Shown here piece by piece: positions 32,781-42,212 of a DNA stretch of 64,000 bases. A model generated the notes under the pieces. It was not told the origin of the DNA and searched no databases. It saw only the letters and a list, made by a program, of their open reading frames with translations. The translations under genes were made by a program, and so were the position numbers. How positions within the stretch are numbered: the stretch's first letter is position 1; each line of letters starts with the position of its first letter. The DNA comes from DAHUXD01 sp963736455. GTDB taxonomy: Bacteria; Acidobacteriota; Thermoanaerobaculia; UBA5066; Gp7-AA6. Location of the stretch: positions 558,001 to 622,000 of the forward strand of contig CAVTON010000002.1 in assembly GCA_963736455.1 (NCBI GenBank), read 5' to 3'.

Positions 32781-33730
32781 GGCGTCCCCGCTCCGACGGA
32801 CTCGGCGACCGCGTAGGTGGGCCGCTCCATCATGCGCGAATGCATCCGCGCCAGATACTCGCCGATGATCCCCAGGGCGAAGAGCTGTGCCCCCGAAAAG
32901 ATGGCGATGATGGAGGCAAGGAACGGGAACCCGGGAACGCTCCCTCCTATGAGGAGATACCGGCCGACGACCCAGGCGAAAACGAGGAAACCGAGGGCCG
33001 TGAAGCCGAAGCCGAGCAGGCTCGCCAGTCGCAGCGGCAAGGTCGAGAAGCCCGTGGCGACAGTCAGGGCGTGAGTGACGAGGGCCCGCAGAGTGTAGTG
33101 CGAGCGGCCCACGGTCCGCGGGCGGTGCTCGACGTCCACGGCCGTGAAGCGCCGCGTGCCCCATGTCAGCAGGACGTCGATCGACACGAAGGGGCTCCGA
33201 TATCCCTCGAACGCGCGCCGAAGGTCGGCACGGAACGCCCGAAACGCCGAAACCCGCCGAGCCGTGGCGGCGCCCATGGCCTTCTCGAGGACGAACTTCG
33301 TGATCCACGAGGACGCGTTGCGCATCAGCGAGTGAGGCAGCTTCTTCGGGGTTCCGTAGACGACGTCATAACCTTGAGACAAGGCCACGAGTAGCTTCGG
33401 AATCTCCTCGGGAGGATGTTGAAGGTCGTCGTCGAGCGTGATGACGATCTCGCCACGCGCGGCGCGGATGCCGGCGAGCAGCGCGTTGTGCTGGCCGTAG
33501 TTGCGCATCAGGTTCAGACCCACGATCGTGGGGTCCGCTGCGGCCAGCTCGCGGATGACCGGCCAGGACCGGTCGGAGCTGCCATCGTTGACCAGCACGA
33601 TCTCCATCTCCGTCCCCGGCAGGGCCTCGTGGACCCGGTGGATGAGCAAAGGCAACGAGTCCTCGCTCTCGTAAACGGGGACGACGACGGAGAGGCGGAT
33701 CGGCGCTGTCCGGGCTTCGATGCAGCCATT
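32777..33730 (-). CDS. Family 2 polyprenyl-phosphate glycosyltransferase (ArnC/DPM1-like)
   Basis: GT2 domain: 'EIVLVNDGSSDRSW', 'NYGQHNALLAGIRAARGEI', metal-binding 'ITLDDDLQHPPEEI', then two C-terminal membrane helices ('LLGFGFTALGFLVFAWVVG' and 'FLASIIAIFSGAQLFALGII') and 'EYLARMHSRMMERPTY', the ArnC/bactoprenol-glucosyltransferase pattern. It would attach an activated sugar to polyprenyl phosphate. The conserved start 'IRLSVVVPVYESEDSL' lies upstream of the first standard in-frame start (TTG 33655), and that frame has no ATG/GTG/TTG before a stop. An ATG at 33730 is in another frame, so one base may be missing between about 33700 and 33730. First gene of the amino-sugar operon. Confidence 0.82.
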   Translation of the reverse strand, partial: NGCIEARTAPIRLSVVVPVYESEDSLPLLIHRVHEALPGTEMEIVLVNDGSSDRSWPVIRELAAADPTIVGLNLMRNYGQHNALLAGIRAARGEIVITLDDDLQHPPEEIPKLLVALSQGYDVVYGTPKKLPHSLMRNASSWITKFVLEKAMGAATARRVSAFRAFRADLRRAFEGYRSPFVSIDVLLTWGTRRFTAVDVEHRPRTVGRSHYTLRALVTHALTVATGFSTLPLRLASLLGFGFTALGFLVFAWVVGRYLLIGGSVPGFPFLASIIAIFSGAQLFALGIIGEYLARMHSRMMERPTYAVAESVGAGTP

Positions 33731-33789
33731 TTACAACGCCGGCCGTGCCGGCCTGCGTTTCCGGCCTGCGCGGTTATCATCGGGCGCAG

Positions 33790-35673
33790 TTGAGCATTCA
33801 GCCGAGGGCCACCGCCGGGCGCATTTCGCCGTTCGTGTGGATGGCCCTGGCAGTCGCCGTCTCCGCGACCTACACGCTTCCGTTCGCCCTGCGCGGCTGG
33901 ATTCCGCACGACGAGGGAACCATCGCCCAGAGCGCGGAACGCGTGTTGCAGGGCCAGGTGCCGCACCGCGACTTCGACGAGGGCTACACGGGAGGCCTCT
34001 CCTACGTCCACGCGGCGGCATTTCGCCTCTTCGGCGTCCGGTTGGCCTCGCTGCGCTGGTTGTTGTACGGCGTTTTCCTGATCTTCCTGGCGGCGGTCTT
34101 TCGTCTGGCGCTCCGCCTCGGACCGCCCTGGCTCGCTTTCGGGCTGACGCTCGCCGCTGCGGTCTGGAGCGTCCCGAACTACTTCGCGAGCATGCCCTCC
34201 TGGTACAACCTGTTCTTCGCGACGTTCGCGCTGCTCGCCTTCGCGCGCTGGATCGAGACGTCGCGGCCCCGCTGGACGTTTCTCGGCGGCCTGTGCGCCG
34301 GCGCCTCCGTCCTCGTCAAGCAGGTCGGCCTCTACGCGGTGGCGGCGGGATTGCTGTTCATCGTGTACCGGGAGCGGCAGGAGTCCTCGCAGAGGCCGGC
34401 TTCGGGAAGGAGCTTCTTCTTCCTCACGGTCAAGACCATAGGGTCGGCCGCCTTCGCGCTCCTTCTCCTTTGTGTCTTCGGCCGGCGTCGCGAACCCATG
34501 GACGTCGTCGAGTTCGTGCTACCCGGAGCGCTCCTCGCCGGTTTCCTGGTGGTCGACGAGGCGCGGCTGGGACGCGGACGCGCGGCGGACCGCTTTCGCG
34601 GCCTGGCGAAAGCCGCGGGGCCGTATCTCGCCGGGGTGGCGCTGCCGCTTGCGCTCTTCGGAGCGGCGTTCGCCGCGGCGCACTCGCTGCAGCCGCTGCT
34701 CACCGACGTTTTCGTGCACTCGCTCGGTGCGGCCAGGACCGCCGAATCCGGACCCCTGGCCCCCGCCGTCCTCGCACCGGCGATGCTCTACGCGCTTCTC
34801 CTCGCATTTCCGACGATCGTTCCGGCGCGCCGGGAGAAGCGGGTCGCCGCGGCGCTCGGCCTCGTCCTCGCCGTGGCGGTCGCCCTGGCCGGACAGCCGG
34901 ACGTCTACCAGACGATCTGGCGGGCTGCGCGTTCGCTGCCCCTGGTGATCGCAGCCGTCGCGGTCGCGTTTCTGGCGCGTCCGGCGGGCAGCGAGGGGGA
35001 TCGCGCGAGAGTCTTCCTGCTGGCGGCGATGGCGGCGCTCGTGGGCCTCGTGCAGTTCCCTTTTCCGTCCCCCATTTACTTCTGCTACGTCGCCCCGCTG
35101 GGCCTTCTCGGGGCCGCCGCATTAGTCCGGACCGACGTGCGGTCCCCCCGGAGGATTCACGGCGTCGTCCTGACCTTCTTCGCGGCATTTGCCGTCGTCT
35201 GGATGAACCGGGGCTACGTCTTCGAGCTCGGCCGCGCCTTCTCGCCCTACGTCGCGCGCACACCGCTCGATCTCGCGCGAGCCGGCCTGCGGGTGCCGGC
35301 CGCGGACGCCCGCGAGTACGAGGCGCTCATTGGGACCCTCGCGTCGAGGGCTCCGCGAGGCGCGATCTACGCCGGACCGGATTGCCCGGAGGTCTACTTT
35401 CTGGCGGGCCATCCCAACCCGACGCGATCGTTCTTCGACTACCAGGGCGAACTGTACGGCCGGCCCAACGCGCTCCTGAGGCTTCTCGACGAGCTCGGCG
35501 TCTCGGCGGTCGTGGTGGACCGTGCTCCGGCGTTTTCACGCCCGTTCGAAGCCGGTTTCGTCGAGCAGCTCCACGCGCGTTTCCCGGGCTCCGAAGACAT
35601 CGGACGCTTCACACTCTTCTGGCGGCCGGCGCCCGCCGCCGCGCCGCTCGCCTATAATCCGCAGCCTCGATGA
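33790..35673 (+). CDS. Polytopic membrane protein, glycosyltransferase 39-like
   Basis: About 627 aa from TTG 33790; an in-frame GTG at 33745 is the alternative. The first helix ('VWMALAVAVSATYTLPFAL') is followed by an external loop with 'WIPHDEGTIAQSAERVLQG' and 'HRDFDEGYTGGLSYVHAAA', the acidic first loop typical of GT-C sugar transferases. About ten more helices follow, then a soluble tail ('APRGAIYAGPDCPEVYFLAG'). Probably uses a polyprenyl-phosphate sugar such as the product of the divergent GT2 gene. TTATCAT at 33774-33780 may be a -10 element. It overlaps purM by 4 nt, so purM depends partly on this transcript. Confidence 0.78.
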   Translation: MSIQPRATAGRISPFVWMALAVAVSATYTLPFALRGWIPHDEGTIAQSAERVLQGQVPHRDFDEGYTGGLSYVHAAAFRLFGVRLASLRWLLYGVFLIFLAAVFRLALRLGPPWLAFGLTLAAAVWSVPNYFASMPSWYNLFFATFALLAFARWIETSRPRWTFLGGLCAGASVLVKQVGLYAVAAGLLFIVYRERQESSQRPASGRSFFFLTVKTIGSAAFALLLLCVFGRRREPMDVVEFVLPGALLAGFLVVDEARLGRGRAADRFRGLAKAAGPYLAGVALPLALFGAAFAAAHSLQPLLTDVFVHSLGAARTAESGPLAPAVLAPAMLYALLLAFPTIVPARREKRVAAALGLVLAVAVALAGQPDVYQTIWRAARSLPLVIAAVAVAFLARPAGSEGDRARVFLLAAMAALVGLVQFPFPSPIYFCYVAPLGLLGAAALVRTDVRSPRRIHGVVLTFFAAFAVVWMNRGYVFELGRAFSPYVARTPLDLARAGLRVPAADAREYEALIGTLASRAPRGAIYAGPDCPEVYFLAGHPNPTRSFFDYQGELYGRPNALLRLLDELGVSAVVVDRAPAFSRPFEAGFVEQLHARFPGSEDIGRFTLFWRPAPAAAPLAYNPQPR

Positions 35674-36719
35674 CCTCCCGATACGCCGACGCCGGCGTCG
35701 ACATCGACGCCAAAGCCGCGGCGCTCGCGCGCGCGAAGAAGGCGATTCGCTCGACCTTCACGCCCGGGGTCCTCGGAGACGTCGGAGGATTCGGCGGGCT
35801 CTTTCGGCCGGACTTCTCGAAGTACCGCGAGCCGGTCCTCGTCGGCTCGACGGACGGGGTCGGCACGAAGCTGAAGGTCGCCATCGAGATGGGCCGCCAC
35901 GACTCCTGCGGCGCGGACCTCGTCAACCACTGCGTCAACGACATTCTCGTTCAGGGAGCGCGGCCGCTCTTCTTTCTCGACTACATCGCGACGGGAAAGG
36001 TCGAGCCGGGCATCATCGAGAGCGTGATCGAGGGCGTCGCGCGGGGCTGTCGGGAAAACGGCACGGCGCTCCTCGGCGGAGAGACGGCGGAGATGCCGGG
36101 CTTCTACGCCGCCGGCGAGTACGACGTCGCGGGCACGATCGTCGGCGTGGTGGACCGCGAGAAGATCGTCGACGGCGCGGCAATCGCCGCCGGCGACGTC
36201 GCGCTCGGCCTGCCGTCGGTCGGCCTGCAGACGAATGGCTTCACGCTGGCTCGGAAAGTCTTCTTCGAGGCGATGGGCCGAAAGCCGTCCGATTGCCTTC
36301 CGGAGCTCGGCAGCCGTCCGATCGGCGAGGTGCTTCTCGACCCGCACCTGTCGTACCTGCACCCGATGGAGCCGCTCCTCGACGCCGGCCTCGTGCATGG
36401 CATGGCGCACCTGACCGGCGGCGGCTTCTACGACAACATCCCGCGGGTCCTGCCCGAGGGGCTCGACGTCGTCGTCAAATCGGGCGCGTGGACGGTGCCG
36501 CCGGTGTTCGAGCTCATCGCGCGGGAAGGCGCGGTCTCCTTCGAGGAGATGCACCGCGTCTTCAACATGGGCGTCGGCATGGTCGTCTTCGTGGCGCCCG
36601 GCGACGTCGCGCAGGCGGGCCGGATCTGGAAGGAGATGGGACAGCGCTGGTTCGCGATCGGCAACGTGAAGGCCGGCGGCAGCCGGCGCGTGACGGTCGA
36701 GCCCGCGCCTCGGGGCTGA
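35670..36719 (+). CDS. purM: Phosphoribosylformylglycinamidine cyclo-ligase
   Basis: PurM closes the imidazole ring (FGAM to AIR, using ATP). 349 aa, normal length. Motifs: 'LVGSTDGVGTKLKVA', 'DLVNHCVNDILVQGARPLFF', 'LLGGETAEMPGFY', 'GLPSVGLQTNGFTLAR', 'GMAHLTGGGFYDNIPRVLPE' and 'FNMGVGMVVFV'. ATG overlaps the stop of the preceding membrane-protein gene (ATGA), and its own stop overlaps the purN start (TGATG). Confidence 0.97.
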   Translation: MTSRYADAGVDIDAKAAALARAKKAIRSTFTPGVLGDVGGFGGLFRPDFSKYREPVLVGSTDGVGTKLKVAIEMGRHDSCGADLVNHCVNDILVQGARPLFFLDYIATGKVEPGIIESVIEGVARGCRENGTALLGGETAEMPGFYAAGEYDVAGTIVGVVDREKIVDGAAIAAGDVALGLPSVGLQTNGFTLARKVFFEAMGRKPSDCLPELGSRPIGEVLLDPHLSYLHPMEPLLDAGLVHGMAHLTGGGFYDNIPRVLPEGLDVVVKSGAWTVPPVFELIAREGAVSFEEMHRVFNMGVGMVVFVAPGDVAQAGRIWKEMGQRWFAIGNVKAGGSRRVTVEPAPRG

Positions 36720-37306
36720 TGCCCGGGAAGCGGCGGCTGGCCGTCCTTCTCTCCGGCCGCGGCTCGAACCTCGTCGCGATCAGCGACGCGATCGGCGACG
36801 GACGGATTCCCGACGCGGCCATCGTGGCGGTCATTTCGGACGTGGCCGACGCTCCGGGATTGAACCGCGCCGTCGAGCGGGGCCTGCCGGCCTTCCCGAT
36901 CCCGCGGGGAACCCTGACGGGCCGCGCGCACGAAGGCCAGATCCTCCGGATCCTCGAGGCGGCGCGCGTCGACCTCGTCTGCCTGGCCGGGTACATGCGC
37001 GTCCTCTCGCCAGGCTTCGTGGCGCGCTGGCGCGGCCGGATCCTGAACATTCATCCCTCGCTGCTGCCGAGGTATCCCGGCCTCGACGTCCAGCGGCGCG
37101 CGCTCGAGGCCGGCGAGCTCGAGTCGGGGTGCACGGTCCATTTCGTGGACGAGGGGACCGACACCGGTCCGGTCGTGCTCCAGAGGCGGGTCCCGGTCCT
37201 GCCCGGCGACACCGTCCAGGCGCTTTCGGACCGGATTCTGGCCGAGGAGCATCGGACCTACCCCGAAGCGATCGCGAAAGTCCTTTCCGGCTTGGCCGCG
37301 TCCTGA
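36719..37306 (+). CDS. purN: Phosphoribosylglycinamide formyltransferase
   Basis: PurN transfers a formyl group from 10-formyltetrahydrofolate to GAR. 195 aa. Motifs: 'LAVLLSGRGSNLVAISDAI', 'LVCLAGYMRVLSPGFV', catalytic region 'NIHPSLLPRYPGLD', and 'GCTVHFVDEGTDTGPVVLQR'. Start ATG 36719 shares a base with the purM stop. The frame is open far upstream, but that is a shadow of purM. Confidence 0.97.
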   Translation: MPGKRRLAVLLSGRGSNLVAISDAIGDGRIPDAAIVAVISDVADAPGLNRAVERGLPAFPIPRGTLTGRAHEGQILRILEAARVDLVCLAGYMRVLSPGFVARWRGRILNIHPSLLPRYPGLDVQRRALEAGELESGCTVHFVDEGTDTGPVVLQRRVPVLPGDTVQALSDRILAEEHRTYPEAIAKVLSGLAAS

Positions 37307-37385
37307 GGATGCCCCGGTTCCTGTGCATGGCGACGGCCGGGAAAGGCCCGGTTTCATTGGCGATTTCGCCTTTTTCGGAATTCCC

Positions 37386-37414
37386 TTGACAGGGGCTCGA
37401 CCCGGCCCTATATT
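37386..37414 (+). promoter_or_regulatory. rRNA operon promoter P1
   Basis: TTGACA (37386-37391), 17-bp spacer, TATATT (37409-37414): close to the sigma-70 consensus. An A/T-rich block with TTTTTCGGAATT lies just upstream. It sits 340 bases before the 16S start. The stretch 37415-37759 is the leader and holds no gene. Confidence 0.8.
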
Positions 37415-37503
37415 CCGCTTCCCCGCAAGGGTTGGTTCTTTCCAAGGGCTTCTTCCGGCGTGAGCCGTCGCGTCTTTGCGCAAGCGAGGCGCGGCCGATT
37501 TCG

Positions 37504-37533
37504 TTGACGAAGCCCACCGAGATTCGCTAAACT
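37504..37533 (+). promoter_or_regulatory. Possible second rRNA promoter P2
   Basis: TTGACG (37504-37509), 18-bp spacer, TAAACT (37528-37533). Weaker than P1, but tandem promoters are common before rRNA operons. Confidence 0.45.
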
Positions 37534-37555
37534 GGAAGGTCCGCCGCAAGGCGGA

Positions 37556-37565
37556 TGTTCTTTCG
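37556..37565 (+). promoter_or_regulatory. boxA-like antitermination sequence in the rRNA leader
   Basis: TGTTCTTTCG resembles boxA (TGCTCTTTA). A similar TGTTCTTTGA occurs in the 16S-tRNA spacer at 39462-39471. Such boxes recruit Nus factors on rRNA transcripts. Confidence 0.45.
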
Positions 37566-37625
37566 GATTCGCGCCGGCGGTACGGCGCGGCTCCGGGGCC
37601 GGAAGCCCGGGGGCGCGGTTCCTTG

Positions 37626-37651
37626 AAAACTGAGTAGAGCGTGCCAGACGT
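37626..37651 (+). other. 5' strand of the 16S precursor processing stem
   Basis: AAAACTGAGTAGAG (37626-37639) and GCCAGACGT (37643-37651) are exactly complementary to CTCTACTCAGTTTT (39407-39420) and ACGTCTGGC (39377-39385) beyond the 16S 3' end. This is the expected RNase III stem bracketing 16S. The rest of the leader has a further hairpin at 37661-37680. Confidence 0.75.
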
Positions 37652-37759
37652 CAATTTTTCTCTGGTTTCGTAAAACCAGAAACTGTTTTCTCAAAAAAAC
37701 AGGGTTTAACTCGAATCGATCGGCGCGGGCCCGAAAGGTCCGCTCCGTGAGAACACTTT

Positions 37760-39319
<1,560 letters not shown>

Positions 39320-39376
39320 GAGCCTCTCTCGGCTCCTTCTTCTCCGGAAGAGAGCTCGAGACACTCGACGGTCGAT

Positions 39377-39420
39377 ACGTCTGGCGCCGATTCGATCGGC
39401 AAACGCCTCTACTCAGTTTT
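39377..39420 (+). other. 3' strand of the 16S precursor processing stem
   Basis: Complementary to 37626-37651 in the leader (ACGTCTGGC and CTCTACTCAGTTTT). A 21-nt internal bulge separates the two paired blocks. Confidence 0.75.
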
Positions 39421-39498
39421 GAAGGCATCGGCCTCCTGGCCCTTAGGGCCACGGCCTGTGTTGTTCTTTGAAGTCATCGACGGAAGCTTGTCCCACCT

Positions 39499-39576
39499 GG
39501 GCCTATAGCTCAGTTGGTTTAGAGCACACGCCTGATAAGCGTGAGGTCGGTAGTTCGAATCTACCTAGGCCCACCA
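39499..39576 (+). tRNA. ileT: tRNA-Ile (GAT)
   Basis: Acceptor GGGCCTA pairs with TAGGCCC, anticodon loop CTGATAA gives GAT, T-loop TTCGAAT, encoded CCA at the 3' end. Standard member of the 16S-23S spacer. Confidence 0.95.
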
Positions 39577-39594
39577 TTTCAGACCGCCTCACGT

Positions 39595-39670
39595 GGGGCT
39601 GTAGCTCAGCTGGGAGAGCGGCGGCTTTGCAAGCCGTAGGTCGCCGGTTCGATTCCGGTCAGCTCCACCA
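39595..39670 (+). tRNA. alaT: tRNA-Ala (TGC)
   Basis: Acceptor GGGGCTG pairs with CAGCTCC, anticodon TGC in CTTTGCAAG, T-loop TTCGATT, encoded CCA. Second spacer tRNA. Its last 31 bases plus 4 flanking bases are repeated 121 bp downstream. Confidence 0.95.
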
Positions 39671-39795
39671 ATTTGGTACGCCGTAGAACCGGCGACCGAT
39701 CGGGGGGTCCGGGGGCGAAAGCCCCCGGCGAAAAGGGAGCCCGCTGGAGCGACGCGAAGCGTCGCCGGTTCGATTCCGGTCAGCTCCACCAATTT
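39640..39795 (+). repeat. 35-bp direct repeat of the tRNA-Ala 3' end (39640-39674 and 39761-39795)
   Basis: The T arm, acceptor 3' strand, CCA and ATTT of tRNA-Ala occur again exactly at 39761-39795. The second copy has no D arm or anticodon. It is preceded by GGAGC (39746-39750), which can pair with its GCTCC, and by the perfect hairpin GCGACGCGAAGCGTCGC (39749-39765). The 86 bases between the copies also hold a GC hairpin (GGGGGCGAAAGCCCCC, 39711-39726). Confidence 0.85.
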
Positions 39796-39892
39796 CACCA
39801 GGAGACAGCGATGACTCGATCGGGTTGGACGCGGATGAGAAAGCTCCTTGCAGGCGCGAGGGGCTTTTTGATCCGCGGTGATCAGGATCTTT

Positions 39893-39950
39893 GACAAGAG
39901 AGTCGGGTAAACGAATAGATTCGCGTCTTAGGTATTTTATGGTCAAGCTA
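39893..39950 (+). other. 5' strand of the 23S precursor processing stem
   Basis: CAAGAGAGTCGGGTAAACG and the bases following it pair with CGTTTACTACCGACTCTCTTG and preceding bases beyond the 23S 3' end (about 43796-43857). This is the usual RNase III stem around 23S. Confidence 0.7.
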
Positions 39951-39985
39951 CTAAGGGTGGACGGTGGATGCCTTGGCGCAGAGAA

Positions 39986-40016
<31 letters not shown>

Positions 40017-40118
40017 CTCGGGGAGCCGCAAACAGGCTTTGATCCGGGGATTTCCGAATGGGGCAACCCCTCCGGAGGCAAGTCCGGAGATCCCCTGCTG
40101 AATGAATAGGCAGGGAGA

Positions 40119-40159
<41 letters not shown>

Positions 40160-40175
40160 AAGAAAGCAAATCAGC

Positions 40176-40207
<32 letters not shown>

Positions 40208-40457
40208 CAGCCCAAACCTCGAGGGCTTCGGTTCTCGGGGGGTTGTGGGGCGGAATACGGCGCAAGCCAGGAAGTCACAAAGAACCCGTCTAGTCGAAGG
40301 TCACTGGAAAGTGCCGCCAGAGAGGGTGACAGCCCCGTAGGCGAAAGACGAGGTTCCTTCCAATTCCGTTCCCGAGTACCACGGGGCACGAGAAACCTTG
40401 TGGGAATCCGGGTGGACCATCACCCAAGGCTAAACATTACTCTGCGACCGATAGTGA

Positions 40458-40491
<34 letters not shown>

Positions 40492-40565
40492 TGTGAGGGG
40501 AGTGAAATAGTACCTGAACCCGTCCATCTACAAGCAGTGGAACCACCATGTCGCAAGACGGTGGA

Positions 40566-40598
<33 letters not shown>

Positions 40599-41053
40599 TA
40601 ATTTCAGCGGCAAGGCGAAGCAACGTGCTGAGCCGGAGCGAAAGCGAGTCTGAATAGGGCGATTCAGTCGCTGGGATTACACGCGAAGCGGGATGATCTA
40701 ACCATGGCCAGGGTGAAGCTGCGGTAACACGCCGTGGAGGCCCGAACTGGTGTTGGTTGAAAACAACTCGGATGAGCTGTGGTTAGGGGTGAAAGGCTAA
40801 TCAAATTCCGTTATAGCTCGTTCTCTCCGAAATAGCTTTAGGGCTAGCCTCGCATGATTGACGACGGCGGTAGAGCTCTGGATGGACTAGGGGTGTTCCC
40901 ACATTACCAAATCCAACCAAACTCCGAATGCCGTCGATCACAGTGCGGGAGTCAGACAGTGGGGGATAAGCTTCATTGTCGAGAGGGAAAGAACCCAGAC
41001 CGCCCGCTAAGGTCCCCAAATCATCGCTAAGTGGAAAAGGATGTGGAGACGCC

Positions 41054-41091
<38 letters not shown>

Positions 41092-41391
41092 TAAAGAAAG
41101 CGTAACAGCTCACTGGTCAAGCGGCTCCGTGCCGACAATTCAACGGGGCTAAAGCGATGTACCGAAGCGGCGGATGTCGTGGAGGCTTCGGCCGACACGC
41201 GTGGTAGGAGAGCATTCTTAGCGCAGTGAAGACAGACCGCGAGGACTGTTGGAGCGCTAGGAAGAGACCCTGCCGGCACAAGTAGCGATAAAGCAGATGA
41301 GAGCTCTGCTCGCCGTAAATCTAAGGATTCCTGAGCAAGGTTAATCCGCTCAGGGTAAGTCGGTCCCTAAGGCGAGGCCGAAAGGCGTAGC

Positions 41392-41423
<32 letters not shown>

Positions 41424-41792
41424 TCATTGGTCGTTATCACGAGGGGGGGACGCAGGAGGCTAGGCGTACCGGGTGTTGGATGTCCTGGGCCAAGCTCGTA
41501 GGCGGAAGGGGTAGGCAAATCCGCTCCTTCATTCAACGCCGAGAAGCGACGGGGAGGCCGTAAGGCCGCAAACTCGCCGATGCCACGCTGCCGAGAAAAT
41601 CCCCTAAGGAGATCAATGGGTGACCGTACCGCAAACCGACACAGGTAGATGAGGAGAAAATCCTAAGGCGCTCGAGTGAAGCGTTGCGAAGGAACTCGGC
41701 AAATTAACACCGTAACTTCGGGAGAAGGTGTGCCTTGGAGCGTGTAAGGGTTCGCCCCTGAAGCGCCTCGAGGTCGCAGAGAAATGGGCCAA

Positions 41793-41823
<31 letters not shown>

Positions 41824-41942
41824 AAAGTCGTAAAACGACGTATAGGGTCTGACGCCTGCCCGGTGCTGGAAGGTTAAGGGGAGAGGTCAGCCGCAAGGCG
41901 AAGCTTTGAACCGAAGCCCCAGTAAACGGCGGCCGTAACTAT

Positions 41943-42198
41943 AAGTTGACCGTTGTAGTTACGTTAATAAACCTGGCCATATGCTGGAAACCCTGAGAAT
42001 CCCCTGCTACCGGAAACGGTGACAATGCACGGGGCGCAGGCAATCAGCAGGAAAGACTCGGAGCGATCCGAGAATCCTCAGAGACTGTACGCCAGGCTCG
42101 TCGCTTGAAGCGGCGAGATGAGACAGTCCGATCTGCATGGCGACATGCAGAGCCAGACGGAAACGATCTGGTCCTCGCGATAGCGGGAGTAACAGGAG
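41943..42198 (+). mobile_element. Group I intron at 23S position 1917, no ORF
   Basis: 256 nt. The 5' exon ends AACTAT (last U = E. coli 1917). The internal guide GTAGTT (41955-41960) pairs with it, leaving the hallmark U-G pair at the splice site. The intron ends in G (42198) before AACGG. Core pairings: P4 TGCTG (41982-41986) with CAGCA (42045-42049), and P7 GACTGT (42083-42088) with ACAGTC (42123-42128). The R-type sequence CCTCAGAGACTGTACG (42076-42091) is clear. Bacterial introns at this position are known, e.g. in Coxiella and Synechococcus. Presumably self-splicing. Confidence 0.92.
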
Positions 42199-42212
42199 AA
42201 CGGTCCTAAGGT

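Noticed and set aside
39468..39686. 72-codon frame covering tRNA-Ile and tRNA-Ala
   Set aside because: It reads through two clear tRNA genes.
39746..39791. A third spacer tRNA
   Set aside because: The second copy of the tRNA-Ala end has no D arm or anticodon arm, so it is not a functional tRNA; recorded as a repeat instead.
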